Below, in pieces: positions 10,510 through 20,980 of a stretch of 64,000 nt of DNA; the first letter of the stretch is position 1; every line of letters begins with the position of its first letter. Origin of the DNA: Cyphellophora europaea CBS 101466 (taxonomy: Eukaryota > Ascomycota > Eurotiomycetes > Chaetothyriales > Cyphellophoraceae); NCBI RefSeq assembly GCF_000365145.1, contig NW_008481813.1, forward strand, positions 496,001-560,000. Direction: 5' to 3'. Below the pieces are notes generated by a model, which was given only the letters and a program-made list of their open reading frames with translations, made no database searches and was not told the origin of the DNA. Position numbers and translations under genes: made by a program.

Positions 10510-11549
10510 TTAGCCGAAGATCTTGGGGATGAACTTGGGCGTTGTCTCCTTCCACTTCTTGTAGTCGGCTCGGTCGCCGTACCTCTTGTCGTACTTGCTC
10601 TCACTCAGAGGCACACCAGAGACCTTGAGGAGTAGGAAAGTTACAAATGCTGGGCTGACGCCCGCACTGAGTAGCGCGATGATCTTACCGGTGAGTCCAC
10701 CAGCCAACGCCATTCCAGCAATACCAGCATTCGAAGACAAAACTCCGGCCGATAGAGTGGCGATGCCAGTCCAGAGAGTGCTCTCCCCGAAATAGTTTGG
10801 ATGACGACTCTTGCTCCAAAGACCACGGGTTAGGAAGTCCTCGTCGTGCTTCTTCGCCTTCTTCTCCTCGACCCAGGTGCTCTTTTGGCGATCAGCAGTC
10901 ACTTCAAAGGACAAGCCTCCGATATAGAGCAGAATTCCAATAACGTCAGTGACAGCCACGGCACCACCGAGTGAAGCGAAGGTCCCAGCAGGCAGGGAAT
11001 TGATGGCCATTACAGGCAATAGACATAGTGAGACCCATGTGGCCTGGGCGAGAAAGGCAACCGCAAACTTTGGTGGTGAGTTCCGGATGTTCTTGAAGCG
11101 AGAATCCTCTCCATCTTGCAAGATGCGCTGGAAGAGGTACGAACCAACTTTGAGGGTTAGCAATAGGTGGCAAGACCACCACTGGAAAACTTACGTCTGG
11201 AAGCCCATACACTGACCGCAGCGCTGAGCACGACCTGTCTCCAATTGAATCCATGTGGGCCTCCAGTGCCGCGTAGAGCGTCTGCCAGACTAGGCCACGC
11301 TGGGGCTGCCTTGCCAGCAAGTGCAGCAGCAGATCGGGCCCGCAAGGCTGGAAGGTACAAGCTTAGGGCCGTGCATGAAAGGTATGTCAGGGAGCCGGAA
11401 AGATCATAGAAGCGCTCGGACTGGAGAATGATTGATGGGATTGCGACTGCTGCTTGTAGTCCATATGCCAGACCAATACTGGGAACAAGGGTGCGAAGGA
11501 AAGGGTTGCGGAAGTTGGTTGCAGCGAGTAAAGTGTTTAGAATGGGCAT
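10510..11549 (-). CDS. DUF1295 / steroid 5-alpha-reductase-like membrane protein, two exons
   Basis: Exon 1 is 11195-11549 and exon 2 is 10510-11147, joined across a 47-nt GTAAGT..AAAG intron, giving 330 aa. The protein is multi-pass. Toward the C-terminus it carries ADRQKSTWVEEKK and SRHPNYFGESTLW, the two hallmark stretches of the DUF1295 family (Pfam PF06966), related to the C-terminal catalytic half of steroid 5-alpha-reductases and methyltransferase-like ICMT proteins. It probably sits in the ER or mitochondrial membrane, and its substrate is not known. The splice joins WASR to LGSYLFQRILQDGEDSRF, which matches the continuous family pattern and confirms the phase. It is divergent from DPH1, with 328 bp between start codons. 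Confidence 0.9.
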
Positions 11550-11877
11550 CGTTGTTGGCGTGCGTGGATGGCTTTTGCACAGGATATGGGTGAGCGTGAA
11601 TTGAGTCTATTGAGGTCTACTCTGTATGTATATACACAACCTCGATTTGCACGTGCACTCAACCAGCCCATCCCAGGCTCTCGAATACATGTGTCGCTGT
11701 TGACGGTGCAAACAGAGTTCAAGGTGAGGTCATGATTGGCGGAGAAGATTCATCCGGCTCCGAGCCAACGTCCCGCACGCTTTTCGATCTGCAGATATTC
11801 TTCGATCACCTATCTCAGTCGTTCTTTGCGTCGTATCGTCGGAGTGCTACGGGCCCGAGGTGCCTTGTGTCGCTCAG
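11550..11877. promoter_or_regulatory. Shared divergent promoter of the DUF1295 gene and DPH1
   Basis: The 328 bp between the two start codons must contain both promoters. A TATA-like stretch (TGTATGTATATACACA) lies at about 11622-11638, nearer the DUF1295 gene. No other element is recognisable. Confidence 0.4.
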
Positions 11878-13262
11878 ATGGACGACTACGCTGTTCCGGG
11901 AGCCTTCCCATCGGGCGCAGAGGAGACAGAGCAACCTTCTGTACATCGTGCACCCAAGAAGAGATTCGTTGGGCGACGCACCCTTGAGGCGCAAACGAAA
12001 TCCAAACAAGATGCTAATGGCAGTGTCGAAGAGACGACGGCGATTGTCCAGAGCAGTAAGTCGCGCATCATCTTCGGCGACAAGCACTGACTTTATCTGC
12101 AGCAAAGCGACGTCCTCGTGTTCTGAACCAGATCCCGGCAGAGATTCTCGAGGATCCTGACATTAATGCCGCCATTGCCTTGCTGCCTCCAAATTATGCC
12201 TTCGAGATACACAAAACAATCCACCGCATTCGCAGTCTGCAGGCCAAAAGAGTCGCGTTGCAAATGCCGGAAGGTTTGCTCATGTTTGCCACCACCATAT
12301 CCGATATCTTGACTCAGTTCTGTCCGGGAACCGAGACCTTGATCATGGGCGATGTGACGTACGGCGCCTGCTGTATAGATGATTATACTGCGAGTGCACT
12401 GGGCTGCGATCTCCTGGTCCATTATGCCCACAGTTGCCTCATTCCGGTGTCCGCTTCCAAGATCGCCACGCTTTACATCTTTGTGGACATCACAATCGAT
12501 ACCAATCATCTGGTGAAAACGCTAGCTCGCAACATCTCTCCAGGTAAGACCATTGCTATGGTGGGTACCATCCAATTTAATTCGACTCTCCACAATGTCG
12601 GCCCTGCTCTTGAAGCCGAGGGCCTCAAAGTGGTTGTGCCTCAAATAGCACCACTGAGCAAAGGCGAGATTCTAGGTTGCACTGCTCCTAAGCTTTCTCC
12701 AGATGCAGAGGTGGACCTGATCATCTATCTGGGTGACGGACGCTTCCATCTGGAAGCTGCCATGATCGCCAATCCTGACATTCCTGCCTACCGCTATGAT
12801 CCATACTCACGCAAGCTGACCCGCGAGACCTACTCGCATGACGAGATGCTCGATATGCGTTCATCTGCAATTGCTACAGCCAAGAAAGCGAAGAAGTGGG
12901 GATTGATTCTGGGCGCGCTCGGTCGGCAAGGCAATCCGCACACTCTGACCATGATTGAGAATCAGCTGCAACGGCAGGGCATCCCTTCCGTAAATTTGCT
13001 GCTGAGCGAAATCTTTCCTGGGAAGCTGGCTTTGTTCGACGATGTTGAATGCTGGGTCCAGGTTGCTTGTCCGCGGCTCAGCATCGATTGGGGATATGCT
13101 TTTTCTCGGCCATTGTTGACACCGTATGAGGCGCTTGTGGTGTTGGGTAGCCAGCAAAGCTGGGAGCAAGGAGACGGCACGTATCCTGTGGACTTCTACG
13201 CCAATAATGGACTCGGCAGGACAACAAAAAAGCTAGCTGCACAGGTGAGCGCAGCGGCCTGA
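11878..13262 (+). CDS. DPH1: Diphthamide biosynthesis protein 1, two exons
   Basis: Exon 1 is 11878-12055 and exon 2 is 12103-13262, with a 47-nt GTAAGT..CTGCAG intron, giving 445 aa. Dph1 pairs with Dph2 as the [4Fe-4S] radical-SAM-type enzyme that transfers the 3-amino-3-carboxypropyl group of S-adenosylmethionine to a His of elongation factor 2, the first step of diphthamide synthesis in the cytosol. The family start RVLNQIPAEILEDPDIN and LQMPEGLLMFA are clear. The three cluster cysteines are expected in GDVTYGACCIDD, EILGCTAPKL and WVQVACPRLSIDWG, and all are present. The N-terminal 60 residues are variable and charged, as in other fungi. Length fits the family (about 420-460). Only the exact N-terminus rests on the splice model. 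Confidence 0.96.
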
Positions 13263-16030
13263 GGGACTGTTCTTTCGGCTGAAAGTAGCGAAGCTACTTT
13301 CCCCTGCAACCTCGATCAGCAGCCTACGCAGCAAAGCCCAGAAGCTGGGGTGCCAACCATGAAATATGCGAGGCATAAGGCAGCATGCTGCTACGCAAAA
13401 GATATGCCACGCATCGATCTATGGCTACCCGCGCATGGTGAAGTTTGCCTTACCCCCATCGGGCTGTGACAGCGCCTTTCGAATGGCGGAACACAGGAGT
13501 CGAGTGCAGTCTATCCTGCCAAGCGACTACCAGGCGTGGCCTATAGGAGGGATCCAAAGAACTGGGAGAGGAGGGACCAAGTTGTCACCGACGCTGAGGG
13601 GACTAGGAATGGCCATGGTGTTTACTTGTACCATGGCAAAGCCACAAGCGACGAGCCTTCCTTAAGAAATACGGGCCAGCGCCATGCGGAGCAAAGAGAA
13701 TGTCCGGGGGGAAGTTCGGGGGGGCGACAGCTCTTTAGGAGAACAGAGCCTCCCTATGGAGGAAACTGTCGAAAACGGCCGAGATAGCCATCGCAGCTTC
13801 TTGGAAGCAACTATAGACTAAAGTCGGGCTTTCAGATTGTCAAAGTCCCATATCTCTTGGGTGGTCCAGGCTATTGGCACAGCCGCTGCACATCCTACGG
13901 ACAGGACAGCAGCTCATGACCTTACCTATCGTGCGGAGCGAGTCCACCGAAATAGACGTGAAGCGTTTTCGCATACCGTGAGGTGTTCCGGACGGCATCG
14001 GTGAATGATATCCGTACTTCACCCCCAACAGTTCCAGCCGGCTGCGGCGGATGTCTAAACATGCACGTTCGAGGCACGCGTAGCTTAAATGCACTCAGGT
14101 ACCGGCAACAGTGGTAATCAACCTCATCCTCAAAAACAGCAAAGTCCAGGAAAGAACGCTCAGCAACCTCACAGTCTAACAAAATGAACGAGCAATGCAA
14201 AAGAAATCCGAGATCCCTTCCCGCTACCACCACCCAGTCCGAAACTCCCCTGGCCGCCCTCCACCGCAGTTCCCGAGCCGAACTCCCCCCCAGCCGGCCG
14301 GTCCGCCTAACGTCCCTCCCCGAAACAAGCAACTCACCTTCCCGATTCTGTCCAAATTCTCAACTTCCATCGTCCAACTTCGGCTCAGCAGCCCCCTGGA
14401 ACCGAAAACCCCCCAGCACAACTTCGACAGAATTCCCGAGCTGGGGCGGCTGGGCCGTTTTCCGAAAAACACCTTTTTACTTGATTATGCAGTACCGTAT
14501 GGAATACACGAACCGGTTCGGAAACAGCAGAAAAGAGAGTATGATGAAAAGCCGCTTCCGTGTCTGCGTCCAGTCGCCTTTCCGCTTGGGGAGGGAGCCG
14601 ACCGCAGCCCTTTTTCCGGCTTCCTTTTTTTTCCTTTCTTATAAGAGTGGTAAGTTACCTGCCCTTCTGAGAAGTGTGAGAAGGGTTTCGATGGGCGCCG
14701 TTTCGGCATCTTTGCGGGCCGCGGTCGGGAGGCTCGGTAACTACGGATATCTACTGTAACCTGGCGTTCTGTTCACTACATAGTAGTGTCCAGTCACGGG
14801 TATCGAGCAATACAGCACAACAAAGGGCGTAGATAGATTACGGTAGATATCGGTGAGGCAGTACCGCTTGGCTGCTCGCTGCTCACTGTCGCTGTCACCG
14901 TCGCTGTGCGCTGTGCGCTGCTTGCATCGTCGTGACTCTTCACCTAAGGCCCGGCCGGTTCGGCAGCACCAATTCGCCAACCGCCAAACGCAACACGGTA
15001 GCGCGGCTACGAGTACGGAGTATCGGCTCGGCTATAACCCGATCCCTACACAGTATACGGATATTCTGTTCCCATGCTACGTTTACCAGTCACCAGTATC
15101 GAGTATTCACCTGTATGTACCAGTAAACCCCGGTCATCCCTCCATCCATCCATAGCCAGCTCAAGACCGCGCCACGTGTCCAAACCCCTCGGGTCCGGCC
15201 CCTTCCAGCCCCAACGCGTGGGAACGATGAGCTGGTCATGCCACGCCATGTCATGTTATGTCATGTCACTCCATCGTATCGAACATCACTGACCAGGTAA
15301 CTCCGTACTGCCCTGCCCTGGGTTTCGGCACCGTCGGCTTCCGCATCAGGAAGGCGGGTTGCTTCTTTGAGGCTGTAAGAGAGGTACGGTGCGCGCGAGT
15401 CGGGAAGAGGCCGCCGCTTTTTGGCGCGAGGTTCCGAACCGAACGGAGGGGAGTTGTCGGAAGTCGGGGGGGTGGGGGCGGGTGGTCGGCTTGGGGGGTG
15501 CCGGTGCTGTTGGTGGTGGTGTTTCGGGGATCTTTGTGGTGTGTGTGGTGTGAGGTGTGGGGGTTTTGTGTCGGGATGGGGAGGAGGATGAGGAACAGGA
15601 AAATTGGTGGTCGGTCGGGGAGTGAGGCTAGGTTTTGTGTGTATGTACAGAGTATCTGGTGTGCGGGATGAAGTGGCGACTGAGTGCGGTCCCTTACATG
15701 CGGAATGGTACAGAGTATCGCACAGAGAGTGCGATTACATGCCCTGTGGCAACGAAGTGAAACAGTCTTGACGAGGTAAGAAAATCGTTGTTTTATTCCT
15801 AATACAGAAAGGTGCAAGCACCTTATGCTGTGAATTGTGTTCGATGCCGTCCATAGGCACATGCATATATACCAGACCCCTTGCCGGCCAAAATGCTTCT
15901 CCGAGACTGCGCGTGCGCCTTTATGCTTTCATATCATTACAGCCTGCCATATGTTCCTCTCCAGCCGCATGCAACGCAAAAAGGTGCGGAGGTCAATGGC
16001 ATTCCTAAAAGGGTAGCGAATAATATTCGC
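13263..16030. other. Gene-poor 2.8-kb region
   Basis: No gene can be supported in this stretch. Open frames of 80-200 codons occur on both strands but are Pro/Arg/Ser-rich, overlap each other and show no domain. Features seen are: a homopolymer T run near 14625; a CGCTGT/GTGCGCT simple repeat near 14880-14920; several TACGGAGTA/TACAGAGTATC-like words between 14760 and 15720; an ATGTC/ATGCC run near 15238-15272; and a strongly G- and T-biased tract at 15460-15570. There is no long terminal repeat, transposase or obvious AT-rich mutated repeat. Confidence 0.45.
15460..15570 (+). repeat. G/T-rich strand-asymmetric tract with G-quadruplex motif
   Basis: The plus strand is dominated by G and T over about 110 bases. 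Its core at 15466-15482 has four G-runs separated by loops of one to three bases, meeting the usual G-quadruplex definition; another six-G run follows at 15493-15498. It continues as GGTGGTGGTG and GTGGTGTGTGTGG words. It lies in non-coding DNA and its role is unknown. Confidence 0.6.
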
Positions 16031-16537
16031 TTAGAGCAGAGCAGCGGCGCCAAGACCAGCCGCGACAAGCATAGCAGGCATGCCGGTGATCATGGCCGCA
16101 CCGTCATCAGAGTCGGTCGAGGTACCGTCCGCCGTAGCGGCACTGGCACGCGATGACACCGAGCTAGTGATAGAGCTGAAGTCCGAGGCGAGGCTTGAGG
16201 TGACAGAGCCAACGGCACCGGTTCCCGCGGTGGCGGCAGAAGAAGCACCAGAGACGGCAGAGCTGGCGGCGGATTCGACGGCGCTGGCGCCCTCAGTGGC
16301 GATCGAGGCGGCACCGTCGGTGATGGTGGAGACGACGCCGCTGGCATCAGTCACGACTGAGGCCGCGCCAGAGGCGATTTCGGTTGCGACGCTGCCGGCA
16401 CCCGAGGCAATCTCGGTGGCGACGCTGGCGACGTCACTGGGAACGCCGCCGACGGCAGAGGTGATCTCGGAGAGGACATCGTCAACCTGAGCGTAGGCTA
16501 GAGCGGCGAGGCCGGCGGCAACGAATGCGTACTTCAT
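16031..16537 (-). CDS. Small secreted Ala/Ser/Thr-rich protein, probable GPI anchor
   Basis: A single-exon frame of 168 aa. The N-terminus MKYAFVAAGLAALAYAQ is a signal peptide with a likely cleavage after AYA. The mature part is low-complexity, built mainly of Ala, Ser, Val, Thr and Gly, with imperfect repeats of about ten residues (SVATEIASGA twice in succession, then SVVTDASGV). It contains no Cys. The C-terminus has a small, acidic/Ser spacer (STDSDDGAA) followed by a hydrophobic tail (MPAMLVAAGLGAAALL), the layout of a GPI-attachment signal, so it is probably a cell-wall or plasma-membrane surface protein. Codon use is GC-rich and regular, which supports expression. No enzyme domain is present. 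It could alternatively stay membrane-anchored by its tail. Confidence 0.85.
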   Translation of the reverse strand: MKYAFVAAGLAALAYAQVDDVLSEITSAVGGVPSDVASVATEIASGAGSVATEIASGAASVVTDASGVVSTITDGAASIATEGASAVESAASSAVSGASSAATAGTGAVGSVTSSLASDFSSITSSVSSRASAATADGTSTDSDDGAAMITGMPAMLVAAGLGAAALL

Positions 16538-17728
16538 TTTGAAAAGGTGGTTGTGATTGTGCTTGAACGATTGGCTATTGTGTGAGGACGTAGTAGTCGA
16601 AAGAAGGTTTGATTATACAGTGGAAAGGGAAAGTGTAATGTTGTCACAGTGTTGGAGTGGTACTGGTGGTGTGAGAGAACAGATAACGGCGACTGAGCTG
16701 AGGACCGGGACCATTATATCACTCGACGACCTTGAGGAACTATCCGTATCGAGAAACAGAAAGCACCGCGGATCCAAGCGGGCAAGGTTCCTGAGGCGAA
16801 GCGAAGGGGCGCCTTGGCGCAATTACGTAGGCAGCGGAGAGACAAGTCTTGTTCGTCGTGGGCAGCAGTGACGAATGCAGCTGCACAGCGCGGCTACCCA
16901 CCAGTCCCGCAGACGCGGCCGTACCTGCTAAGCCCTGAAGGCCAGCAAGGAGAGGCTGAGCGCAAGGAATCAGTTCAGGCCCGTGGCCACTCATCTCTGC
17001 TCGCGAGAGATCCGCAATGGCAAATGTCATAACACTGAGCCGATCTGAGCTGCGTCCCCCCTGATGATCGTGGCTGGGTCTGCGGGTGCAGATCAAACGC
17101 CTTGGCAATTAAATTTAGGACTGGCTGCAGTTGAGGCTGATCGCTGATGATGCTCATCCCTCCACATTCGGCCCGGTGCAACCGGGCAACCCTCCAAACG
17201 AGCGAGGCTTCTGCCAGCTTTGTCCAGGCCAACAACGCTTGGCTGTGTCGGAGGTTTTACCCCGGTACCTGCATACGACTGATACGATGGCGTCGACAAC
17301 TCATGAGACGCTTCCAGGCCGTTATTGATCTGGGACTACGGTATGGCAGACTGGCTTCCGAAGTCTAGTTCTTGGTCCTGCAGAAGCCCGCTGTGGGTTG
17401 CAGACCGCGGGACCTCAATTGCCGCGGCTGGACTTTGACATCGTTGGGTCGCTTACTAGTAGGATTCCAATATACGTACAGGCTACACTAAAATGGGGAA
17501 ACAAAATAGCGATGACGTTAATTGCTTCTCAGGATAACATACTCCGTGCTTGCACAAGTTTCGATCATGGGTGGCCTTTCGTCTCAGGCTGTCACAATTG
17601 ATTGGCGTTCAGTGCTTGGACATACGGTTGCAAACAGGAGAGTACAAGTTGTACAGGCCATTTGATGTCTCGGACAGTGTTGATGTTTCCCTCGTGGTGA
17701 CCATATTCGCAGAACAGGTTTACGCCCT
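16538..17728. other. Intergenic region, no gene seen
   Basis: About 1.2 kb between the start of the small secreted protein gene and the stop of HMG-CoA lyase. Several frames under 125 codons exist on both strands without recognisable features. It should contain the secreted protein's promoter on its left side. Confidence 0.4.
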
Positions 17729-18954
17729 CTACATATCCAGTCTGGCTAGAGTGGCTTTACCGGCCCTGCTGTCGTTGGGCTTGCCGATTTCTCCGGTAAT
17801 CCAACGGCCAATCTCCGCCATCTTGACAATATCGATACCAGTCTCACAGCCTAGACTGTGCAATAGGTGCAGCAAATCCTCTGTGGCCACGTTGCCGGTG
17901 GCTCCCTTGCTGTGAGGTAGTGAGTATTCATCCGCCAAGCCAAGCCGATACCATGAACTCACCTGTAAGGACATCCTCCCAGACCCCCAACACTACTATC
18001 AAATATCCGCACCCCGTGCTCCAGGCCGACCACCGTATTCACCAATGCCTGACCGTAGGTGTCGTGAAAGTGCAGCGCCAGATCTTCATTGAGGATACCC
18101 GCCTCTTTAAGCGTCTGCAATAACTTCCTCGTCTTCGGCGCCGTACCCATGCCCGTCGTATCCGCCACACTGACCTCGTCACAGCCCATCTCCAACAACG
18201 TCGCCGTCAGCTCGGCCACCTTGTGCGGATCGGTGTCTGGGCCCTCGTACGGACACCCCAGCGCAACACTCACATATCCGCGCACCCGTATCCCGTGCTG
18301 GCGCGCCAGCTCCATGATAGGCTTGCACCGCTCCATACTCTCCGCAATTCCGCAGTTCGTATTCTTCTGACTGAACGTCTCCGTCGCCGCCGCGAACAGC
18401 GAGATCTCACTCGTATTCGCCTGCGACGCCTGCACCGGCGGCTCCGAACTCATCGCGTTCGGATCCTCCGTCGATGTAATGGGGCCCTGACCGCTCTCCT
18501 GCTCCGGGTGTGGACTCGGTGGCGGCGTCGGGTACGCGTCCGCAGCACCTCCCGACCCTTTGCCCTTCGACTGCAGCACCTTAATCATGTTCTCCAGACC
18601 CCGCACATTGGGGACCAAGTAGTTATAGTGCACGGCCTTCGGCGCCGGTGGCGGCTGTGCCAGGATGCTTTCCAGGATCTCTGATGTAGACGCCATCTGC
18701 GGCACCCATTTCGCGGGCACGAAGCTGCCGGCTTCGATGTGCGTAACGCCCGTCTGCACCAGGCGTGAGATGAGGTCGAGCTTGGTGGGCAGCGGGATCG
18801 ATGTCTTCTCGTTCTGCAGCCCGTCGCGAGGACCGACTTCCACTATTCTTACATGGTCGGCGAGGGCGGCGCGCGTGGTGCTGAAGGTGCGTGGTCGAGG
18901 AGGGTGGGGCCGAGGTAGTAGTGCCTGGTGGCGGAGGAGGCGTGCTGGTTTCAT
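17729..18954 (-). CDS. Hydroxymethylglutaryl-CoA lyase, two exons
   Basis: Exon 1 is 17963-18954 and exon 2 is 17729-17909, with a 53-nt GTGAGT..CTCACAG intron, giving 390 aa. The enzyme (EC 4.1.3.4) cleaves HMG-CoA to acetyl-CoA and acetoacetate, the last step of leucine breakdown. The N-terminus (MKPARLLRHQALLPRP) is Arg-rich and acid-free, which indicates mitochondrial import. VEVGPRDGLQNE, HIEAGSFVPAKWVPQM, VADTTGMGTA and FHDTYGQALVN are the metal- and substrate-binding signatures. The active-site loop GLGGCPYSKGATGNVATED is rebuilt only across the splice junction, and its Cys is the catalytic residue. A Ser/Pro/Gly-rich insertion of about 60 residues near 130-190 lengthens the protein relative to the usual 300-325 aa; such insertions are known in fungal versions. 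The call is secure. Confidence 0.95.
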
Positions 18955-19606
18955 GGTTGCGGGCGGTGGAAGGCCACCATAGCCGGGCTTCGAGCTGCCA
19001 GGTGGTGATGTAGAACTAGATTGAAGCTACAGAGCCCCGAGGTCGCTGCGGTCTCGGTGGTGTGAATCCTGGGGAAGAGGCAGACCACCGATCGGAGGAC
19101 CAAGAACGAGTGTAGTGCGGTGACTTGGAGCTCCCGCTGTTGGAGAAACCCCCAGTCTCGCTGAGGGGGAGGCAAAATCACATCGACGCGTGTCCAACAC
19201 TCGTCTTGCTCAAATCTCGAAAAGTTACGGTATACTTGCGTATGGAAGATTGCGTTGCTTTCTTTTTCATGGACTCTGACAGCTGAACACAACGCGTTCA
19301 ACCACGCGTACCGACTACGCCTTGATTGCGAAGTGTGACTCGTGCTTGGCATCGAAGAACCTGACCGAGAAGACTGATATGCTCAAAACTGTGAGGAGGA
19401 GAGAACGTTTGATTGCAATCGTAGTGGTTGTGTCTAGTTGCCTGATGCCTTGGCTGCTACCAAAGCTCATAGTCGGCCATGGTCCTTGGACGCTTCCCGT
19501 TCTCGCAGCAATATGAGCTACTTGGTCTTGACATTGTGGGTGCCACTCTTGTCAACGTGTGAAGTGTGCCATAGTCAGTATGACAGGTCCATTGCTAAAT
19601 GTCAAT
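18955..19606. other. Intergenic region upstream of HMG-CoA lyase
   Basis: This 652-bp stretch contains the promoter of HMG-CoA lyase and the 3' UTR of the Myb-like gene. A 133-codon frame overlapping the lyase start on the same strand looks like 5' UTR rather than a gene. Nothing else is visible. Confidence 0.4.
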
Positions 19607-20980
19607 TCAACCACCGTAGCCATTGTCTTCGTCACTGCTGTAGTCGACCAGGCTTGTGCGGTGCGGCTTTTCATCCACCGACACACCCTCGCCATCGGGG
19701 CCGATTCCACGAGGATGTTCGTTAGAGTCGGCCAGTGAATGCTTGCTCTCATCCTCTGCCTCGGCTTTATGCCCGTCTTTGTCGAGCAACTTGGAGCCGA
19801 CCCTCCAGCCACTTTCCTTGAGCAGCTGGTAGCGCTTGCGGATGGCTTCAGCACTCATGTCGACGGCCGCCTCCTTCTTCATCTTAGCTGAGATCTTCTG
19901 CCACTTGAGCACTTCGAGCTCGTTCTCGACTTGTTCCTTGTATTTGAGGAGCATGAGATCCTGAGGTACTGTCAGCATCCTGCAGCCAAAGAGTAAGGAA
20001 AAGCATTGGGTGAGTGAAAGGGCTCCTGTGCAGGTGAAGAAGAAGCACTCACGTTTGCACAGCCGTTGTCAATGAAATTGTCCTCCATCTTGGCCAAACG
20101 GACAGACAAGCTGCTTCTCCCAGGCTCCACGCCAACGATGCGGATGTGCTCGGCACGAATCTCTTTCCAAGATCTTCCATTCTGCTTCCACTGCCACATC
20201 ATAAGGTCCGCTTCGTCGCAGTCCTCGACGTGTTTTGGAATGGGACGGCCTTTGCCCTTGCGCTTGAGGAGATTGCTTGCCTGCTCGGACTTGCGTCTCG
20301 CGTCGGATGTGCCACACTTTCTGGGAGCAGGAGTATTGGATGGAGACTTGCGGGAGACCCTGCGGAAATATCAGCCTCTGCTTTTGCTGCCGTGTTCATT
20401 AACTTTACTTCGTGTACTTCAGCTTCCTTTGGTGCTTCCGCTCCGGAGCCAGCTTGACGTCTTCCGACGAGCTTGATCCGATTTCAGCATCTATCGCGCC
20501 CTCGCTGTCGTAGATGTACGTCTTGCGCGGTTTCTTCTTGGGGCTTTCTTCGTAGTCCTCGTCATTGGGATCGTCAAAAACAAGAATGGGAGTCGCTTTG
20601 CGCTTGGTGCGAGACCGGCGAACGGCGGGTCTAGGTGAGTCTTCCTTGGGGGTTACCACGGGAGTATGCAAGCGCTCTGGAGCGGGAGAAGGAGCGTGGG
20701 CACCCTGCTGAGGCCGCCGCGCAGGAGTCGTCGCGGATGGCAGTTGCATGAGATCAGAGTGCTGACCATAAGGTACAACGATGTTCATGTTGTAGCCTGG
20801 GTTAGTGAAAGAGTAGTCATCGCCATGCGATGGCAGTCCCCGGACATTGGATAGAGGGTAATTGATCGGGATCATTGACTGGACACAAGGACTGTAGGCA
20901 GGCTGCACGGGCTGATTCTGAGGTGGAATCGATGCCAGCAGGGCTGCAAGGTGAGCAGAAGGGTTGCTGTGCCAATCCAT
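19607..20980 (-). CDS. Nuclear protein with two Myb/SANT-like regions, three exons
   Basis: Exons 20409-20980, 20053-20359 and 19607-19960 encode 410 aa; introns have GTAAAG..CCGCAG and GTGAGT..CCTCAG borders. The frame is open further upstream from a TTG, but the first ATG gives MDWHSNPSAHLAALLASIPP. The N-terminal half is disordered and Pro/Ser/Gln-rich, with basic clusters (RRSRTKRKAT, SPKKKPRKTY) that look like nuclear localisation signals, and an acidic Ser patch. Two Trp-containing helical segments follow: DEADLMMWQWKQNGRSW then IRAEHIRIVGVEPGRSSL, and DLMLLKYKEQVENELEVLKW then ISAKMKKEAAVDMSAEAI. Both resemble the Myb-like domains of a fungal family whose role is unknown. The tail is acidic and ends in DYSSDEDNGYGG. 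It is probably DNA- or chromatin-binding, by inference only. Confidence 0.82.

Noticed and set aside
13922..14332. 136-codon minus frame in the gene-poor region
   Set aside because: Its C-terminal part reads somewhat like protein, but no family, exon partner or start context supports it.
14184..14759. Overlapping 191- and 149-codon plus frames, Pro-rich
   Set aside because: Two frames open at once with biased composition point to chance in C-rich DNA.
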